46,036 nt of DNA. Origin: JAVBLG01 sp031553655 (lineage in GTDB: Bacteria; Desulfobacterota; Desulfovibrionia; Desulfovibrionales; Desulfovibrionaceae). The stretch is from positions 1-46,036 of the forward strand of contig JAVBLG010000064.1 of NCBI GenBank assembly GCA_031553655.1, in the 5' to 3' direction. The translations under genes and the position numbers were made by a program. The notes beneath the pieces are model-generated. The model was not told where the DNA came from. It did not search any database and saw nothing but the letters and a program-made list of their open reading frames with translations. How positions within the stretch are numbered: position 1 is the stretch's first letter; every line of letters starts with the position of its first letter. Shown in pieces: positions 39,038 to 46,036 of this stretch.

Positions 39038-40147
39038 TTACCGGCCGGAAATTATTTTTCCGGTGTTTGAAGCGTCATATCCCGGCAGCGAGCAAAGCTC
39101 TTTTTTCAGCCTTGACGACTGTAATACATCCAGAAGCGCCGTAAGCCCGGGATGATCGCGCAGGTCCGCCGGTATGACCAGATCGCAGCGGGTAGCGGCC
39201 AGCGGAACAAAATCCAGGCCGAAAGATTCCGCAACCACGCGCAGCCCAAGCGCCGCGTCCGCCGCGCCCGCCGCTACGCGCATAGCTCCCTCACAATGTG
39301 AATGCACTTCCGTTGCGTACCCCTGCACCGCGGAATCAGGCACCCCGTGACGCGCCAGTTGCTCATCAAGAAGCCTGCGCAACGCCGCCCCCTCCTCGCG
39401 ATTGACAAAGCGTGTTCCAGCGGTAGTCAGATCTTGCGCCGAGCGGAGCCCAAGACGATTTCCGGCTGCCACCATAAGCCCTTCTTCCTGCATGGAAAAT
39501 GCTATAATCAGGCAGTTCAGTCCTGGCGACAGAGTTTGTACGGCCTCGACATTGCCGTCTGACGTGCCGGAACTGTGATAGTGCGTTCCCGCCACATGCG
39601 CATTGCCCGCGCCAAGGGCAAGCAGGGCCCGGCGGCTTGAGGCGAAAGCGGTGTGGGCGCGCAGACCAGGCGCGGCGCGTGACACAAGGCCGCCAAGCAC
39701 GCCAAGGGCCGGGTCACAACCCAGAATCAGAATGGTATTCTCCAATTGGGCGTGGGGTAGTGGGCAGTCAATGCTGTTGTCGGCCACCAAAAAACCGTCG
39801 GAAGCCTCCAACATGAAAGGCATTGGCGTACCCCGCAGCGGAATTCCCACAAGTTTTCCACGCACTCTGGCCAGGGACAGCCTTGCCGTTGCCGTTTCCG
39901 CGCCGCCCAGCAAATGAAGGCCTTCAGGCTGCGTCAGGGGGCTGGTTTCGACAAAAAGCATTTCCACTGTGCAGCCCAAAACGCGGGCCAAACGCAGAGC
40001 CACGGCTGTATTAGGCAGGTAACGCCCCGATTCCATGTCGTAAACCGCCTGCCGTCGCACCCCGACGAGGCGCGCCAGCTCATCCTGCGAAAGCTTTTTT
40101 TTAAGGCGATATTCTTTTATTGCGCAGCGTATGGCGGCGTCATTCAT
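39038..40147 (-). CDS. XRE-family regulator with periplasmic-binding-protein-like (molybdate-type) domain
   Basis: This 369-residue one-component regulator has an HTH_3 domain at about 7-65 (YRLKKKLSQDELARLVGVRR, QAVYDMESGRYLPN). A middle region follows, then a C-terminal substrate-binding-like domain (about 120-350; LILGCDPALGVLGGL, TAGTRFVNREEGAALRRLLD, GAADAALGLRVVAESFGLDF). The latter resembles molybdate-binding PBP domains fused to HTH regulators. It is divergent from modABC, and a perfect palindrome lies between them, so it likely senses molybdate or tungstate and controls modABC in place of ModE, whose HTH and TOBE domains it lacks. ATG 40147 with GGAGA 7 bases upstream is preferred over the longer frame to 40201. 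Confidence 0.82.
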   Translation of the reverse strand: MNDAAIRCAIKEYRLKKKLSQDELARLVGVRRQAVYDMESGRYLPNTAVALRLARVLGCTVEMLFVETSPLTQPEGLHLLGGAETATARLSLARVRGKLVGIPLRGTPMPFMLEASDGFLVADNSIDCPLPHAQLENTILILGCDPALGVLGGLVSRAAPGLRAHTAFASSRRALLALGAGNAHVAGTHYHSSGTSDGNVEAVQTLSPGLNCLIIAFSMQEEGLMVAAGNRLGLRSAQDLTTAGTRFVNREEGAALRRLLDEQLARHGVPDSAVQGYATEVHSHCEGAMRVAAGAADAALGLRVVAESFGLDFVPLAATRCDLVIPADLRDHPGLTALLDVLQSSRLKKELCSLPGYDASNTGKIISGR

Positions 40148-40165
40148 AAAATTCTCCAAGTCATA

Positions 40166-40184
40166 GCTGAGGCGCGTCAGCCCT
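40166..40184. repeat. GCTGACGCGCCTCAGC-family dispersed repeat (copy 3, inverted)
   Basis: GCTGAGGCGCGTCAGCCCT, the reverse complement of the family core, lies in the 5' leader of the XRE-PBP gene, 19 bp upstream of its start codon. Confidence 0.65.
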
Positions 40185-40194
40185 TCTCTCCAAG

Positions 40195-40248
40195 TTGACA
40201 ATATTTAACATAAGGCCTAAGAACAGACAATGACGTGTATACACGTCA
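40195..40248. promoter_or_regulatory. modABC promoter region with perfect 18-bp palindrome
   Basis: TGACGTGTATACACGTCA at 40231-40248 is a perfect palindrome. A TTGACA at 40195-40200 with a TAAGAA 17 bases on could be the plus-strand promoter, placing the palindrome at its transcription start. A minus-strand promoter is also plausible (TTGTCT, 17 bases, TAAATA). It differs from the ModE consensus (CGTTATAT-type), so the XRE-PBP regulator is the natural candidate ligand. Confidence 0.62.
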
Positions 40249-40349
40249 AAAAATTAATCAGTGAAAAGCCGCGCGCGGTTTTTCGCTTTTTGGGTCCATT
40301 GGCGTTTCCGCTTTTTTGCGCGCACAATTTTTACGTTCTGGAGGTTCTC

Positions 40350-41129
40350 ATGATTCATAAACTTAGAGTACTGGGCCTCGTGGCCGCTTTTCTCATGTGC
40401 TTCAAAGCGTTGCCGGCAAAAGCGGCGGATGGCGGCATAACTGTATTCGCCGCCGCTTCCACCACAAACGCGCTCACGGAAATCTCCAAAATTTATGAAG
40501 GCGAGGGCAAAGGCAAGGTGGCGCTTTCATTCGCTTCATCGTCGACTTTGGCCAAGCAGATTGAGAATGGCGCTCCGGCCGATATTTTCCTTTCCGCCAA
40601 TTCGGAGTGGATGAATTACCTTGAAAAAAAGAATCTGCTTCAACCGGACAGCCGCGCCGATCTTTTGGGCAATCGCATCGTTTTTATTGTTCCCAAGGCC
40701 AGCTCTGTGAAATCGCTTACCGTGTCGCCCAAGCTTGATCTGGCCGCATTGCTCGGCAAAGACGGGCGGCTGGCGGTGGGTGACCCCGCCCATGTTCCGG
40801 TGGGAACCTATGCCAAGGCGGCCCTGCAAAAATTGAATCTGTGGGGGCAGGTGGAAAACAGAATAGCCCCGGCCAAAGACGTGCGCGCCGGGTTGGCGCT
40901 GGTGGAACGCGCTGAATCGCCCCTGGGTATTGTGTATGCCAGCGACGCCGCCATTTCCGACAAAGTACGTATTGTAGGAACCTTCCCTCTCGACAGCCAT
41001 CCGAACATCGACTATCCGGTGGCGGCTGTAAAAACTGCCAAAAGCGCCGCCGCGCTGAATTTCATCAAGTTCATGAGCGCGCCCGCGGCCAAGAAAATAT
41101 GGGCCAAGTACGGATTTGAGGTAAAATAA
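40350..41129 (+). CDS. modA: Molybdate/tungstate ABC transporter binding protein
   Basis: The 259-residue protein has a Sec signal peptide (VLGLVAAFLMCFKALPAKA) followed by the ModA start ITVFAAASTTNALTEISKIY. The ADIFLSANSEWMNYLEKKNL block and the AVGDPAHVPVGTYAKAALQ and GIVYASDAAI segments all contribute to oxyanion binding in ModA. The start at 40350 is set by GGAGG 7 bases upstream; the longer frame to 40230 runs through the palindromic operator and is rejected. Its stop overlaps the modB start (TAATG). Confidence 0.93.
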   Translation: MIHKLRVLGLVAAFLMCFKALPAKAADGGITVFAAASTTNALTEISKIYEGEGKGKVALSFASSSTLAKQIENGAPADIFLSANSEWMNYLEKKNLLQPDSRADLLGNRIVFIVPKASSVKSLTVSPKLDLAALLGKDGRLAVGDPAHVPVGTYAKAALQKLNLWGQVENRIAPAKDVRAGLALVERAESPLGIVYASDAAISDKVRIVGTFPLDSHPNIDYPVAAVKTAKSAAALNFIKFMSAPAAKKIWAKYGFEVK

Positions 41130-41821
41130 TGCTTTTCACCTTAACCCCGGAAGAAATAGACGCGCTGCTGCTCAGCCTTAAAGTGGCTTTTTGGGCGGTA
41201 TTTTGCAGCCTTCCGTTTGGAGTGCTGCTGGCCTGGATTCTTTCCCGCCTTGATTTTCCCGGCAAGAGCCTGTTGGACGGCCTGTTGCACCTGCCGCTGG
41301 TATTGCCGCCGGTGGTCATCGGCTATCTTTTGCTGGTAGGCTTGGGGCGCAACGGGGTTATTGGAAAAATACTTTACGAGCATCTCGGCATAACCATTGC
41401 CTTTACCTGGAAGGGGGCTGTGGCGGCTTCTGCGGTCATGGCCTTTCCCCTTCTGGTGCGTACGGTACGGCTTTCGCTTGATGCCGTTGACAAAAGGCTG
41501 GAAATGGCTGCGCGTACTCTGGGGGCCGGGCCTTGGCGTGTTTTTTTCACAGTCACGGTGCCGCTGTCTACACCCGGCATCGTGGCTGGAATGGTTCTGG
41601 CTTTTGCCCGCAGTCTGGGCGAGTTCGGCGCTACTATAACCTTTGTATCCAACATTCCGGGACAGACGCAGACTCTGCCCCTGGCGCTTTATACCATGAC
41701 GCAGGTTCCACATGGCGAAGACGCGGCCATGCGCCTGTGCATCATATCCATTGTCATTGCGCTGATTGCCCTGATCGGGGCCAATTGGCTGGAAAAACGC
41801 TTTACACGGCGCTTTGAGTAA
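41129..41821 (+). CDS. modB: Molybdate ABC transporter permease
   Basis: This 230-residue permease has about five to six TM helices and a typical EAA loop for ATPase docking, MAARTLGAGPWRVFFTVTVP. LLHLPLVLPPVVIGYLLLVG and SLGEFGATITFVSNIPGQTQ are classical ModB segments. It is coupled to modA by a one-base overlap (TAATG). A dispersed repeat separates it from modC. Confidence 0.94.
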   Translation: MLFTLTPEEIDALLLSLKVAFWAVFCSLPFGVLLAWILSRLDFPGKSLLDGLLHLPLVLPPVVIGYLLLVGLGRNGVIGKILYEHLGITIAFTWKGAVAASAVMAFPLLVRTVRLSLDAVDKRLEMAARTLGAGPWRVFFTVTVPLSTPGIVAGMVLAFARSLGEFGATITFVSNIPGQTQTLPLALYTMTQVPHGEDAAMRLCIISIVIALIALIGANWLEKRFTRRFE

Positions 41822-41839
41822 AAGGTTTTTTTTAGAATT

Positions 41840-41871
41840 CAGGGGTGACGCGCCTCAGCGCGGAGGCCTGA
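41840..41871. repeat. GCTGACGCGCCTCAGC-family dispersed repeat (copy 4) inside the mod operon
   Basis: CAGGGGTGACGCGCCTCAGC followed by GCGGAGGCCTGA lies between the modB stop and modC start. It interrupts an otherwise tight operon and would be transcribed as a hairpin in the mRNA. Confidence 0.7.
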
Positions 41872-41902
41872 AGCGTTCTTGTGTAAACTGATGAGGTTAA
41901 TC

Positions 41903-42547
41903 ATGCGGGTCATTTTACGGTGTAAGCAGGGCAATTGCCTTATTGATGTGGCTTTTAGGAATGAAACCGGCGGCATTACCGCCCTGTTCGGCCCTTCCGG
42001 GGCCGGAAAAAGTTCCATAATCAATATGGTGGCGGGCCTGCGCAAGCCGGATGAAGGGAGCGTACGTATGGGCGGCCGCTGTCTCTTTGATTCCGCGTTG
42101 GGCATAAATTTGCCTCCCGAAAAGAGGAATATCGGTTATGTGTTTCAAGATGGACTGTTGTTTCCTCATTTGTCCGTAAAGGCCAATCTGCTTTATGGAC
42201 GAAAGCGCGGGCAACCCGGCGAAAAAGATGTTGATTTTGATCAGGTAATTGATTTGCTGGGCATCAGGGAACTTTTGCCGCGAAAACCCAAAACCTTGTC
42301 CGGCGGGGAAAAACAGCGCGTGGCTTTTGGTCGGGCTGTGCTTTCAAATCCCGACATTCTGCTCATGGACGAGCCGCTGGCCTCTCTGGATGAGGCCAGA
42401 AAAGAAGAAATGCTGCCTTTTATCAAAGAACTAAACACGAATTTTCATATTCCGATTCTGTATGTAAGCCATTCATTGGAAGAAATTCGCGCTTTGACCG
42501 GCGATATTCTCAGGCTGGACAGCGGCAGGATTCTAAACGCTTCTTGA
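41903..42547 (+). CDS. modC: Molybdate ABC transporter ATPase lacking the C-terminal TOBE domain
   Basis: The 214-residue ATPase has Walker A FGPSGAGKSSIINMVAGL (about 28-45), Q-loop NIGYVFQDGLLFPHLSV, signature TLSGGEKQRVAFGRAVLSNP, Walker B DILLMDEPLASLDEA and the H-loop YVSHSLEE. Canonical ModC is about 350 residues with a C-terminal TOBE/Mop domain; this one stops after the ATPase core. A free-standing Mop protein is encoded 82 bp downstream, so the regulatory domain is split off. The ATG at 41903 with GAGG 6 bases upstream is chosen; ATG 41891 or TTG 41879 are alternatives. Confidence 0.92.
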   Translation: MRVILRCKQGNCLIDVAFRNETGGITALFGPSGAGKSSIINMVAGLRKPDEGSVRMGGRCLFDSALGINLPPEKRNIGYVFQDGLLFPHLSVKANLLYGRKRGQPGEKDVDFDQVIDLLGIRELLPRKPKTLSGGEKQRVAFGRAVLSNPDILLMDEPLASLDEARKEEMLPFIKELNTNFHIPILYVSHSLEEIRALTGDILRLDSGRILNAS

Positions 42548-42565
42548 AAAAATAATCGCCCGCGC

Positions 42566-42594
42566 TTGACATATCATATCAGCACTCCTAGTCT
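42566..42594 (+). promoter_or_regulatory. Possible promoter for mop
   Basis: TTGACA (42566-42571), 17 bases, TAGTCT (42589-42594). The -35 is perfect and the -10 weak. It would allow mop to be expressed apart from modABC. Confidence 0.45.
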
Positions 42595-42629
42595 GTGCTC
42601 CATGCTTTTATCGTATAAAGGAGTATATC

Positions 42630-42839
42630 ATGAAATTAAGCGCAAGAAATCAACTAAAAGGCAAAGTAATAGACGTAAAAGATGGAGCCGTTAATGGCGT
42701 TGTCACTCTTGAATTGCCGTGCGGCCAACAAGTAGTGTCCACCATTACGATGGACTCCATAAAAAATCTGGGCTTGAAGCCTGGAGTGAGCGCCACTGCT
42801 ATTATAAAGGCCAGCTCCGTGATGATGGCTGTGGAATAA
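42630..42839 (+). CDS. mop: Molbindin (single TOBE/Mop domain)
   Basis: The 69-residue protein is one Mop repeat: MKLSARNQLKGKVIDVKDGA at the start, VNGVVTLELPCGQQVVSTIT in the middle and GVSATAIIKASSVMMAVE at the end. Molbindins assemble as hexamers that bind molybdate or tungstate at subunit interfaces, buffering the cytoplasmic oxyanion pool. Sited directly after a modC that lacks this domain, it may also act as a detached sensor for the transporter; that is inference. SD AAGGAG 9 bases before ATG; followed by a strong terminator. Confidence 0.93.
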   Translation: MKLSARNQLKGKVIDVKDGAVNGVVTLELPCGQQVVSTITMDSIKNLGLKPGVSATAIIKASSVMMAVE

Positions 42840-42870
42840 AGTCTCCATAAATCAAAAATTGCCTAATATG

Positions 42871-42921
42871 ACGGCGTTCTCTCTTGCGTGAGCCAATTCC
42901 GCAGGAGAGAGCGCCGTTTTT
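42871..42921 (+). terminator. Rho-independent terminator of the mod-mop unit
   Basis: ACGGCGTTCTCTC pairs with GAGAGAGCGCCGT (one G-U pair), with extra TGCG/CGCA pairing, followed by TTTTT at 42917-42921. Confidence 0.9.
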
Positions 42922-42960
42922 GATGCCGGGCGCGGCGTGATGATTTTGTTAGTAGCAAAA

Positions 42961-42979
42961 TGAGATGCGTCAGCCCTGA
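42961..42979. repeat. Degenerate GCTGACGCGCCTCAGC-family repeat (copy 5, inverted)
   Basis: TGAGATGCGTCAGCCCTGA lies just past the end of the ABC-2 permease gene. It is preceded by TTTTGTTAGTAGCAAAA, which recalls the TTTTGTTAGTATGCAAAA that flanks copy 1. Confidence 0.5.
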
Positions 42980-42986
42980 TTTGGCT

Positions 42987-44126
42987 CTAATCGAGGGTAC
43001 GACGAAAGAATAGAGCGGACAATACCATAACAACCACTCCGAACATAGCCACCGGCCATAGCGACGGCCACAGATCGGCCCAGTCATTGCCCTTGAGGAA
43101 AACGCCGCGCACCGCGCGGTTGAAATGGGTAAGTGGTAGTATGCCGCCGATGGCCTGCGCCCATTTGGGCATGCCCGCAAAGGGAAACATAAATCCCGAC
43201 AGCATCATGTTGGGCAACAGATAAAACATGGTCATCTGCATGGCCTGAAGCTGATTTTTGGCAAATGATGAAAGGGTTACCCCCACCGTGAGATTGGCGG
43301 CAATGAACAGCACTGCGGCCACGTAGAGAGCGAAAGGGTTGCCGGCGAACGGCACATTGAAAAGCAGCATGGCCATGGTGATGATAATGGCTACCTGCAC
43401 ATGTCCGATCAAAATATAGGGCACAATTTTTCCGGTCATTATTTCCAGAGGCGTAACCGGCGAAGACAGCAAATTTTCCATATTGCCGCGTTCCCGTTCT
43501 CTGGTTATGGCCAGCCCGGTCATCATCACCGTGGTCATGGTCAGAATAATTCCCATAAGGCCGGGCACAATATTGTAGCGCGTAAGCCCTTCTGGGTTAT
43601 ATTTTTTGTGGATTCGCACGGAAAATGCTTCTGGTTTTCCTCGTAGATGGGCCAGCGCGCCGTTAAGATCTTTTTCAGCCACAGACTGGATAATCCCTTG
43701 CAAAGCGCCAAGGGCGCCGCTGGTAGCGGTGGGGTCGGTGGCGTCGGCTTCCACCAGCATGGCCGGTCGTTCACCGCGCAATATCGCACGGGAGAATCCG
43801 GCAGGCACCGAAACCACAAAATAGGCCTTGCCTCTGGCCAGAGCGTGTCGTGCCGCCTCTTCGTCCATTGTTCCAATAATGTCAAAATATTCGGAATTAC
43901 GCAGCGCGGCCTCAAGGCTGCGGGTAAACCGGTTTTGTTCGCCAAGAACCAAGGCGGTCGGCATGTGCTTGGGGTCACTGTTTATCGCATAGCCAAACAG
44001 TAATAGCTGTACTACGGGCAGCCCCACAATCATGCCGAAAGTCAGGCGATCGCGCCGGAGTTGCAAAAATTCCTTAAGCACAATGCCCCACCAGCGCGTG
44101 AAGGAAAAATAGCGTTCCCGGTTCAT
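42987..44126 (-). CDS. ABC-2 type transporter permease (YhhJ/YbhR-like)
   Basis: This 379-residue permease has an N-terminal TM helix (about 30-48, FGMIVGLPVVQLLLFGYAIN), a large extracytoplasmic domain (about 50-170) and five further C-terminal helices, including IVPGLMGIILTMTTVMMTGL and the ending PLTHFNRAVRGVFLKGNDW. This is the layout of YhhJ/YbhS/YbhR drug-export permeases. It overlaps the upstream ATPase gene by 4 bases (ATGA). Related systems usually encode two permeases; only one is seen before the operon ends here, suggesting a homodimer. Confidence 0.9.
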   Translation of the reverse strand: MNRERYFSFTRWWGIVLKEFLQLRRDRLTFGMIVGLPVVQLLLFGYAINSDPKHMPTALVLGEQNRFTRSLEAALRNSEYFDIIGTMDEEAARHALARGKAYFVVSVPAGFSRAILRGERPAMLVEADATDPTATSGALGALQGIIQSVAEKDLNGALAHLRGKPEAFSVRIHKKYNPEGLTRYNIVPGLMGIILTMTTVMMTGLAITRERERGNMENLLSSPVTPLEIMTGKIVPYILIGHVQVAIIITMAMLLFNVPFAGNPFALYVAAVLFIAANLTVGVTLSSFAKNQLQAMQMTMFYLLPNMMLSGFMFPFAGMPKWAQAIGGILPLTHFNRAVRGVFLKGNDWADLWPSLWPVAMFGVVVMVLSALFFRRTLD

Positions 44127-45094
44127 GGCCGCGCTCCGAAATTATCCTGGGAGCGGTTCATCATATATATGAAAACATCTTCGAGGCTTGTTTCCGCAAA
44201 TTCTATTCGCCTGCCAGACCCGGCCGCGCCGCTCACGGCCCGCAAAAGTTCATCTTGGTTTCGCCCGCAGACATGCAGGGCGGTTCCGAACATGACAGTT
44301 TGCTCCACATCTGGCGCTCGTTCGAGCTCTCTGGCCAAGGCATGGAGATGTTCACCATGCACGGATACGGTGAAAAGCCTTTGAGAAGCGGTGATTTCCG
44401 TAGCCGTGCCCGTAGCCAGAAGTTTTCCGTAGGCGATATAGGCCAGCTTGTGGCAGCGTTCGGCTTCATCCATATAGTGGGTGCTTACCAGCACGGAAAT
44501 ACCTTGCGCCGCCAGGCTGTGCAGTTCGTCCCAAAAGTCGCGGCGGGCTGTGGGGTCAACCCCGGCTGTGGGCTCGTCCAGCAGGAGCAGATCAGGCTTG
44601 TGCAACATACAGGCAGCCAGAGCCAAGCGCTGCTTCCATCCGCCGGACAGCGCGCCGGTGATCTGCCCGGCTCGTCCTTGTAACCCCAGATTTTCCAGAG
44701 CCTGTTCCACGGCTTCCTTGCGGTTGCGCATTTCAAAAAGACGGGCGACAAATTCCAGATTTTCTCTGATGGTCAGGTCTTCCCAAAAAGAGAAGCGCTG
44801 GGTCATGTAGCCGACCCGGCGTTTGATGCTGTTGCTTTCGCGCAGAATGTCAAAACCAAGGCATGAGCCGCTGCCGGAATCAGGGGTGAGCAGACCGCAC
44901 ATCAGGCGGATGCAGGTGGTTTTGCCGCTGCCGTTGGGGCCGAGAAAGCCATATATTTCTCCGCGTTCAACCTTGAGTGAAACATCATCAACAACTTTTT
45001 TTGTCCCGAAGCTTTTGGTGAGTTTTTTCACGTCAATGGCAAGCTCTGGTTGCTTCGCGGCCGTGTCCAGGCTAATGTGTCCGGCTTTCATCAA
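44123..45094 (-). CDS. ABC transporter ATP-binding protein (YbhF/CcmA-like)
   Basis: The 323-residue ATPase has Walker A GFLGPNGSGKTTCIRLMCGL (about 53-72), signature ALSGGWKQRLALAACMLHKP, Walker B DLLLLDEPTAGVDPTARRD and H-loop VLVSTHYMDEAERC. A C-terminal extension as in ABC-2 exporters ends in GRRIEFAETSLEDVFIYMMN. It energises the permease encoded next. Its SD (AAAGGAAA) and ATG at 45094 are the terminal bases of a dispersed leader element (45092-45269) that also overlaps the end of the upstream HlyD gene. Confidence 0.92.
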   Translation of the reverse strand: MMKAGHISLDTAAKQPELAIDVKKLTKSFGTKKVVDDVSLKVERGEIYGFLGPNGSGKTTCIRLMCGLLTPDSGSGSCLGFDILRESNSIKRRVGYMTQRFSFWEDLTIRENLEFVARLFEMRNRKEAVEQALENLGLQGRAGQITGALSGGWKQRLALAACMLHKPDLLLLDEPTAGVDPTARRDFWDELHSLAAQGISVLVSTHYMDEAERCHKLAYIAYGKLLATGTATEITASQRLFTVSVHGEHLHALARELERAPDVEQTVMFGTALHVCGRNQDELLRAVSGAAGSGRRIEFAETSLEDVFIYMMNRSQDNFGARP

Positions 45095-45269
45095 AATTTC
45101 CTTTATGGTCTGAAATCTCCTCCCTCAAGGGGAAAATTTGATTGACAAAACGACTAATTCGATGATTTTTTTTGTAACTCCCTTCCTTCAGGGAAGGGCA
45201 ATCCGCACGGCTCCTATCCTCCGGAGACGGAATCAGTTGGCGGATGGAGCTGACTGTGGATTGAAACAT
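45092..45269 (-). repeat. Full-length SD-ATG leader element (copy C), bridging HlyD and ABC genes
   Basis: On the minus strand it runs from TGTTTCAATCCACAGTCAGC to AAAGGAAATTTTGATG and aligns end to end with copy A (4959-5140). It includes the same three hairpins: the GCTCCATCCGCC stem, CCCTTCCCTGAAGGAAGGG, and the CCCCTTGAGGG region. Its first bases encode the last 11 residues and stop of the HlyD-like protein; its last bases are the SD and start codon of the ATPase. Confidence 0.82.
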
Positions 45270-46036
45270 GGCAGACTCACATTTACGGGGTGGCCGGGAT
45301 GCAGAGAGGCGGCAACGTCCGATTCAGGTTTGGCCTCAACCATGAAAACCAACTTAGAGCGTGTTTCGTTGCTGTAGATAATTGGGGGCGTGTATTCGGC
45401 ATTAGCGGCCACATAGGATATTACGGCGGGGAATGGTTCGGCGCGCCCGTCCGCGCGCACAAGCGCCCGCTGTCCCAGGCGCAGCTTGCCGGTGAGCGTT
45501 TCCGGAACAAAAAAACGTATTTTAACATTTCCTGGAGGGAGCAGTTGCACTACCGGGTTTCCGGCTGGTACCCACTCGCCGGGGCGGAAGAGGGTGTCGT
45601 AAATCATGCCGGAGGCCGGGGCGCGCACCTGCTTCTGCTCCAACTCCCAACGGGCCTGGGCGGCGCGGGCGGCGGCCGCGTTTACGGCGGCCTGCTGGGC
45701 TTCGATTTTTTTTTCCCGCTCGGGAAGGAGATATACTTCCACCTGGCTGGTGAGTTCGGCAACGCGAGCTTTCGTGGACTTGGCCGCCGCTCTGGATATG
45801 TCCAGATCCTTCTGGGTCGTTCCTCTGCTTTTGATCAAAATTTCATGACGCTGCAATTGCGCGGCGGCATTGACCGCCTCGGCTCTGGCCTGCTCAAGCT
45901 GGGCCTTGGCCATGGCCACTTCCTCGGGCCGTTTGCCGGTTTGCATATCATTTAATTGAGCTGTGGCCACAAGCAATTCCTGTTCGGCCTGACGCAGAAC
46001 TTGGCGCTCATATTCCACTTCCAACTCGAAAAGAAG
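45233..46036 (-). CDS. HlyD-family periplasmic adaptor (partial, runs off window)
   Basis: This C-terminal 267-residue portion of a membrane-fusion protein has a long coiled coil (LDISRAAAKSTKARVAELTS and flanks), the lipoyl/barrel boundary QVRAPASGMIYDTLFRPGEW, and beta-barrel NVKIRFFVPETLTGKLRLGQ. YbhG/HlyD adaptors link the inner-membrane ABC pump to an outer-membrane channel. The last residues, CFNPQSAPSAN, are encoded by the dispersed repeat at 45092-45269, so the native C-terminus appears replaced or extended. The 5' part lies beyond the window edge. It is the first visible gene of the HlyD-ATPase-permease operon. Confidence 0.88.
   Translation of the reverse strand, partial: LLFELEVEYERQVLRQAEQELLVATAQLNDMQTGKRPEEVAMAKAQLEQARAEAVNAAAQLQRHEILIKSRGTTQKDLDISRAAAKSTKARVAELTSQVEVYLLPEREKKIEAQQAAVNAAAARAAQARWELEQKQVRAPASGMIYDTLFRPGEWVPAGNPVVQLLPPGNVKIRFFVPETLTGKLRLGQRALVRADGRAEPFPAVISYVAANAEYTPPIIYSNETRSKLVFMVEAKPESDVAASLHPGHPVNVSLPCFNPQSAPSAN

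Noticed and set aside
40230..40349. Extended modA start at 40230
   Set aside because: The extra 40 residues would run through the palindrome and have no signal-peptide logic; GGAGG before 40350 and the signal peptide fix the later start.

Overview
The window looks like chromosomal DNA of an anaerobic, sulfate-reducer-like Desulfobacterota, most probably Desulfovibrionaceae. This is an inference from gene content: a tungsten-type aldehyde:ferredoxin oxidoreductase, an XdhC-family maturation protein, HypB, a fused FAD/Fe-S D-lactate-dehydrogenase-like protein, sigma-54 activators, a Cache/HD-GYP receptor and Tat-exported oxidoreductases. Base composition is moderately GC-rich, with AT-rich intergenic regions. 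I see no rRNA or tRNA genes, no CRISPR array, no transposase and no prophage genes.

Layout. 0.2-6.2 kb: an EamA transporter and a MoeA-like molybdopterin-binding protein on the minus strand, then aldehyde:ferredoxin oxidoreductase and an XdhC-family protein on the plus strand, separated by 0.75 kb of stacked short repeats. 6.2-9.2 kb: a minus-strand overlapping operon of a MoaD/ThiS-like carrier, a SAM methyltransferase, HypB and a GT39-type glycosyltransferase. 9.3-14.5 kb: a tandemly duplicated leader, a sigma-54 activator with a variant GAFTHA loop, a large exported TPR protein and a MarC-family protein. 14.7-22.3 kb: a 1182-residue FAD/Fe-S oxidoreductase (minus), HrpB helicase and an O-methyltransferase. 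22.5-29.9 kb: a GNAT-flavin-reductase fusion, a solute-binding protein followed by a Cache-HAMP-GAF-HD-GYP protein, a small YG-repeat protein and an RTX-like repeat protein. 30.3-38.2 kb: a probable hydroxy-acid catabolic locus comprising a Tat-exported gluconate-2-dehydrogenase subunit-3-like protein, a GMC oxidoreductase, a PrpR-type sigma-54 activator, a split UxaA-family dehydratase behind a good -24/-12 promoter, and a DASS anion transporter. 38.4-42.8 kb: a Tat-type nitroreductase, then an XRE-PBP regulator divergent from modA-modB-modC-mop. 43-46 kb: an ABC-2 exporter operon (HlyD, ATPase, permease) running off the window edge.

Two themes stand out. The first is Mo/W supply and use. 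Molybdate/tungstate import (modABC), storage or buffering (mop), a sensor-regulator with its own molybdate-binding-like domain and a perfect 18-bp palindrome, cofactor handling (MoeA-like, MoaD-like, XdhC) and a pterin enzyme (AOR) all lie in one 46-kb stretch. The second is an unusually rich set of short dispersed repeats that sit exactly at gene boundaries. One roughly 180-bp structured element ends in a Shine-Dalgarno plus ATG that is used as the start of a downstream gene in both full-length copies. In one copy its other end also supplies the last codons and stop of the upstream gene. Another family begins with TAG and supplies the stop codon of three unrelated genes. These junction elements are the most unusual feature of the window. 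All functional assignments rest on reading the sequence and on family knowledge; no database search was run.
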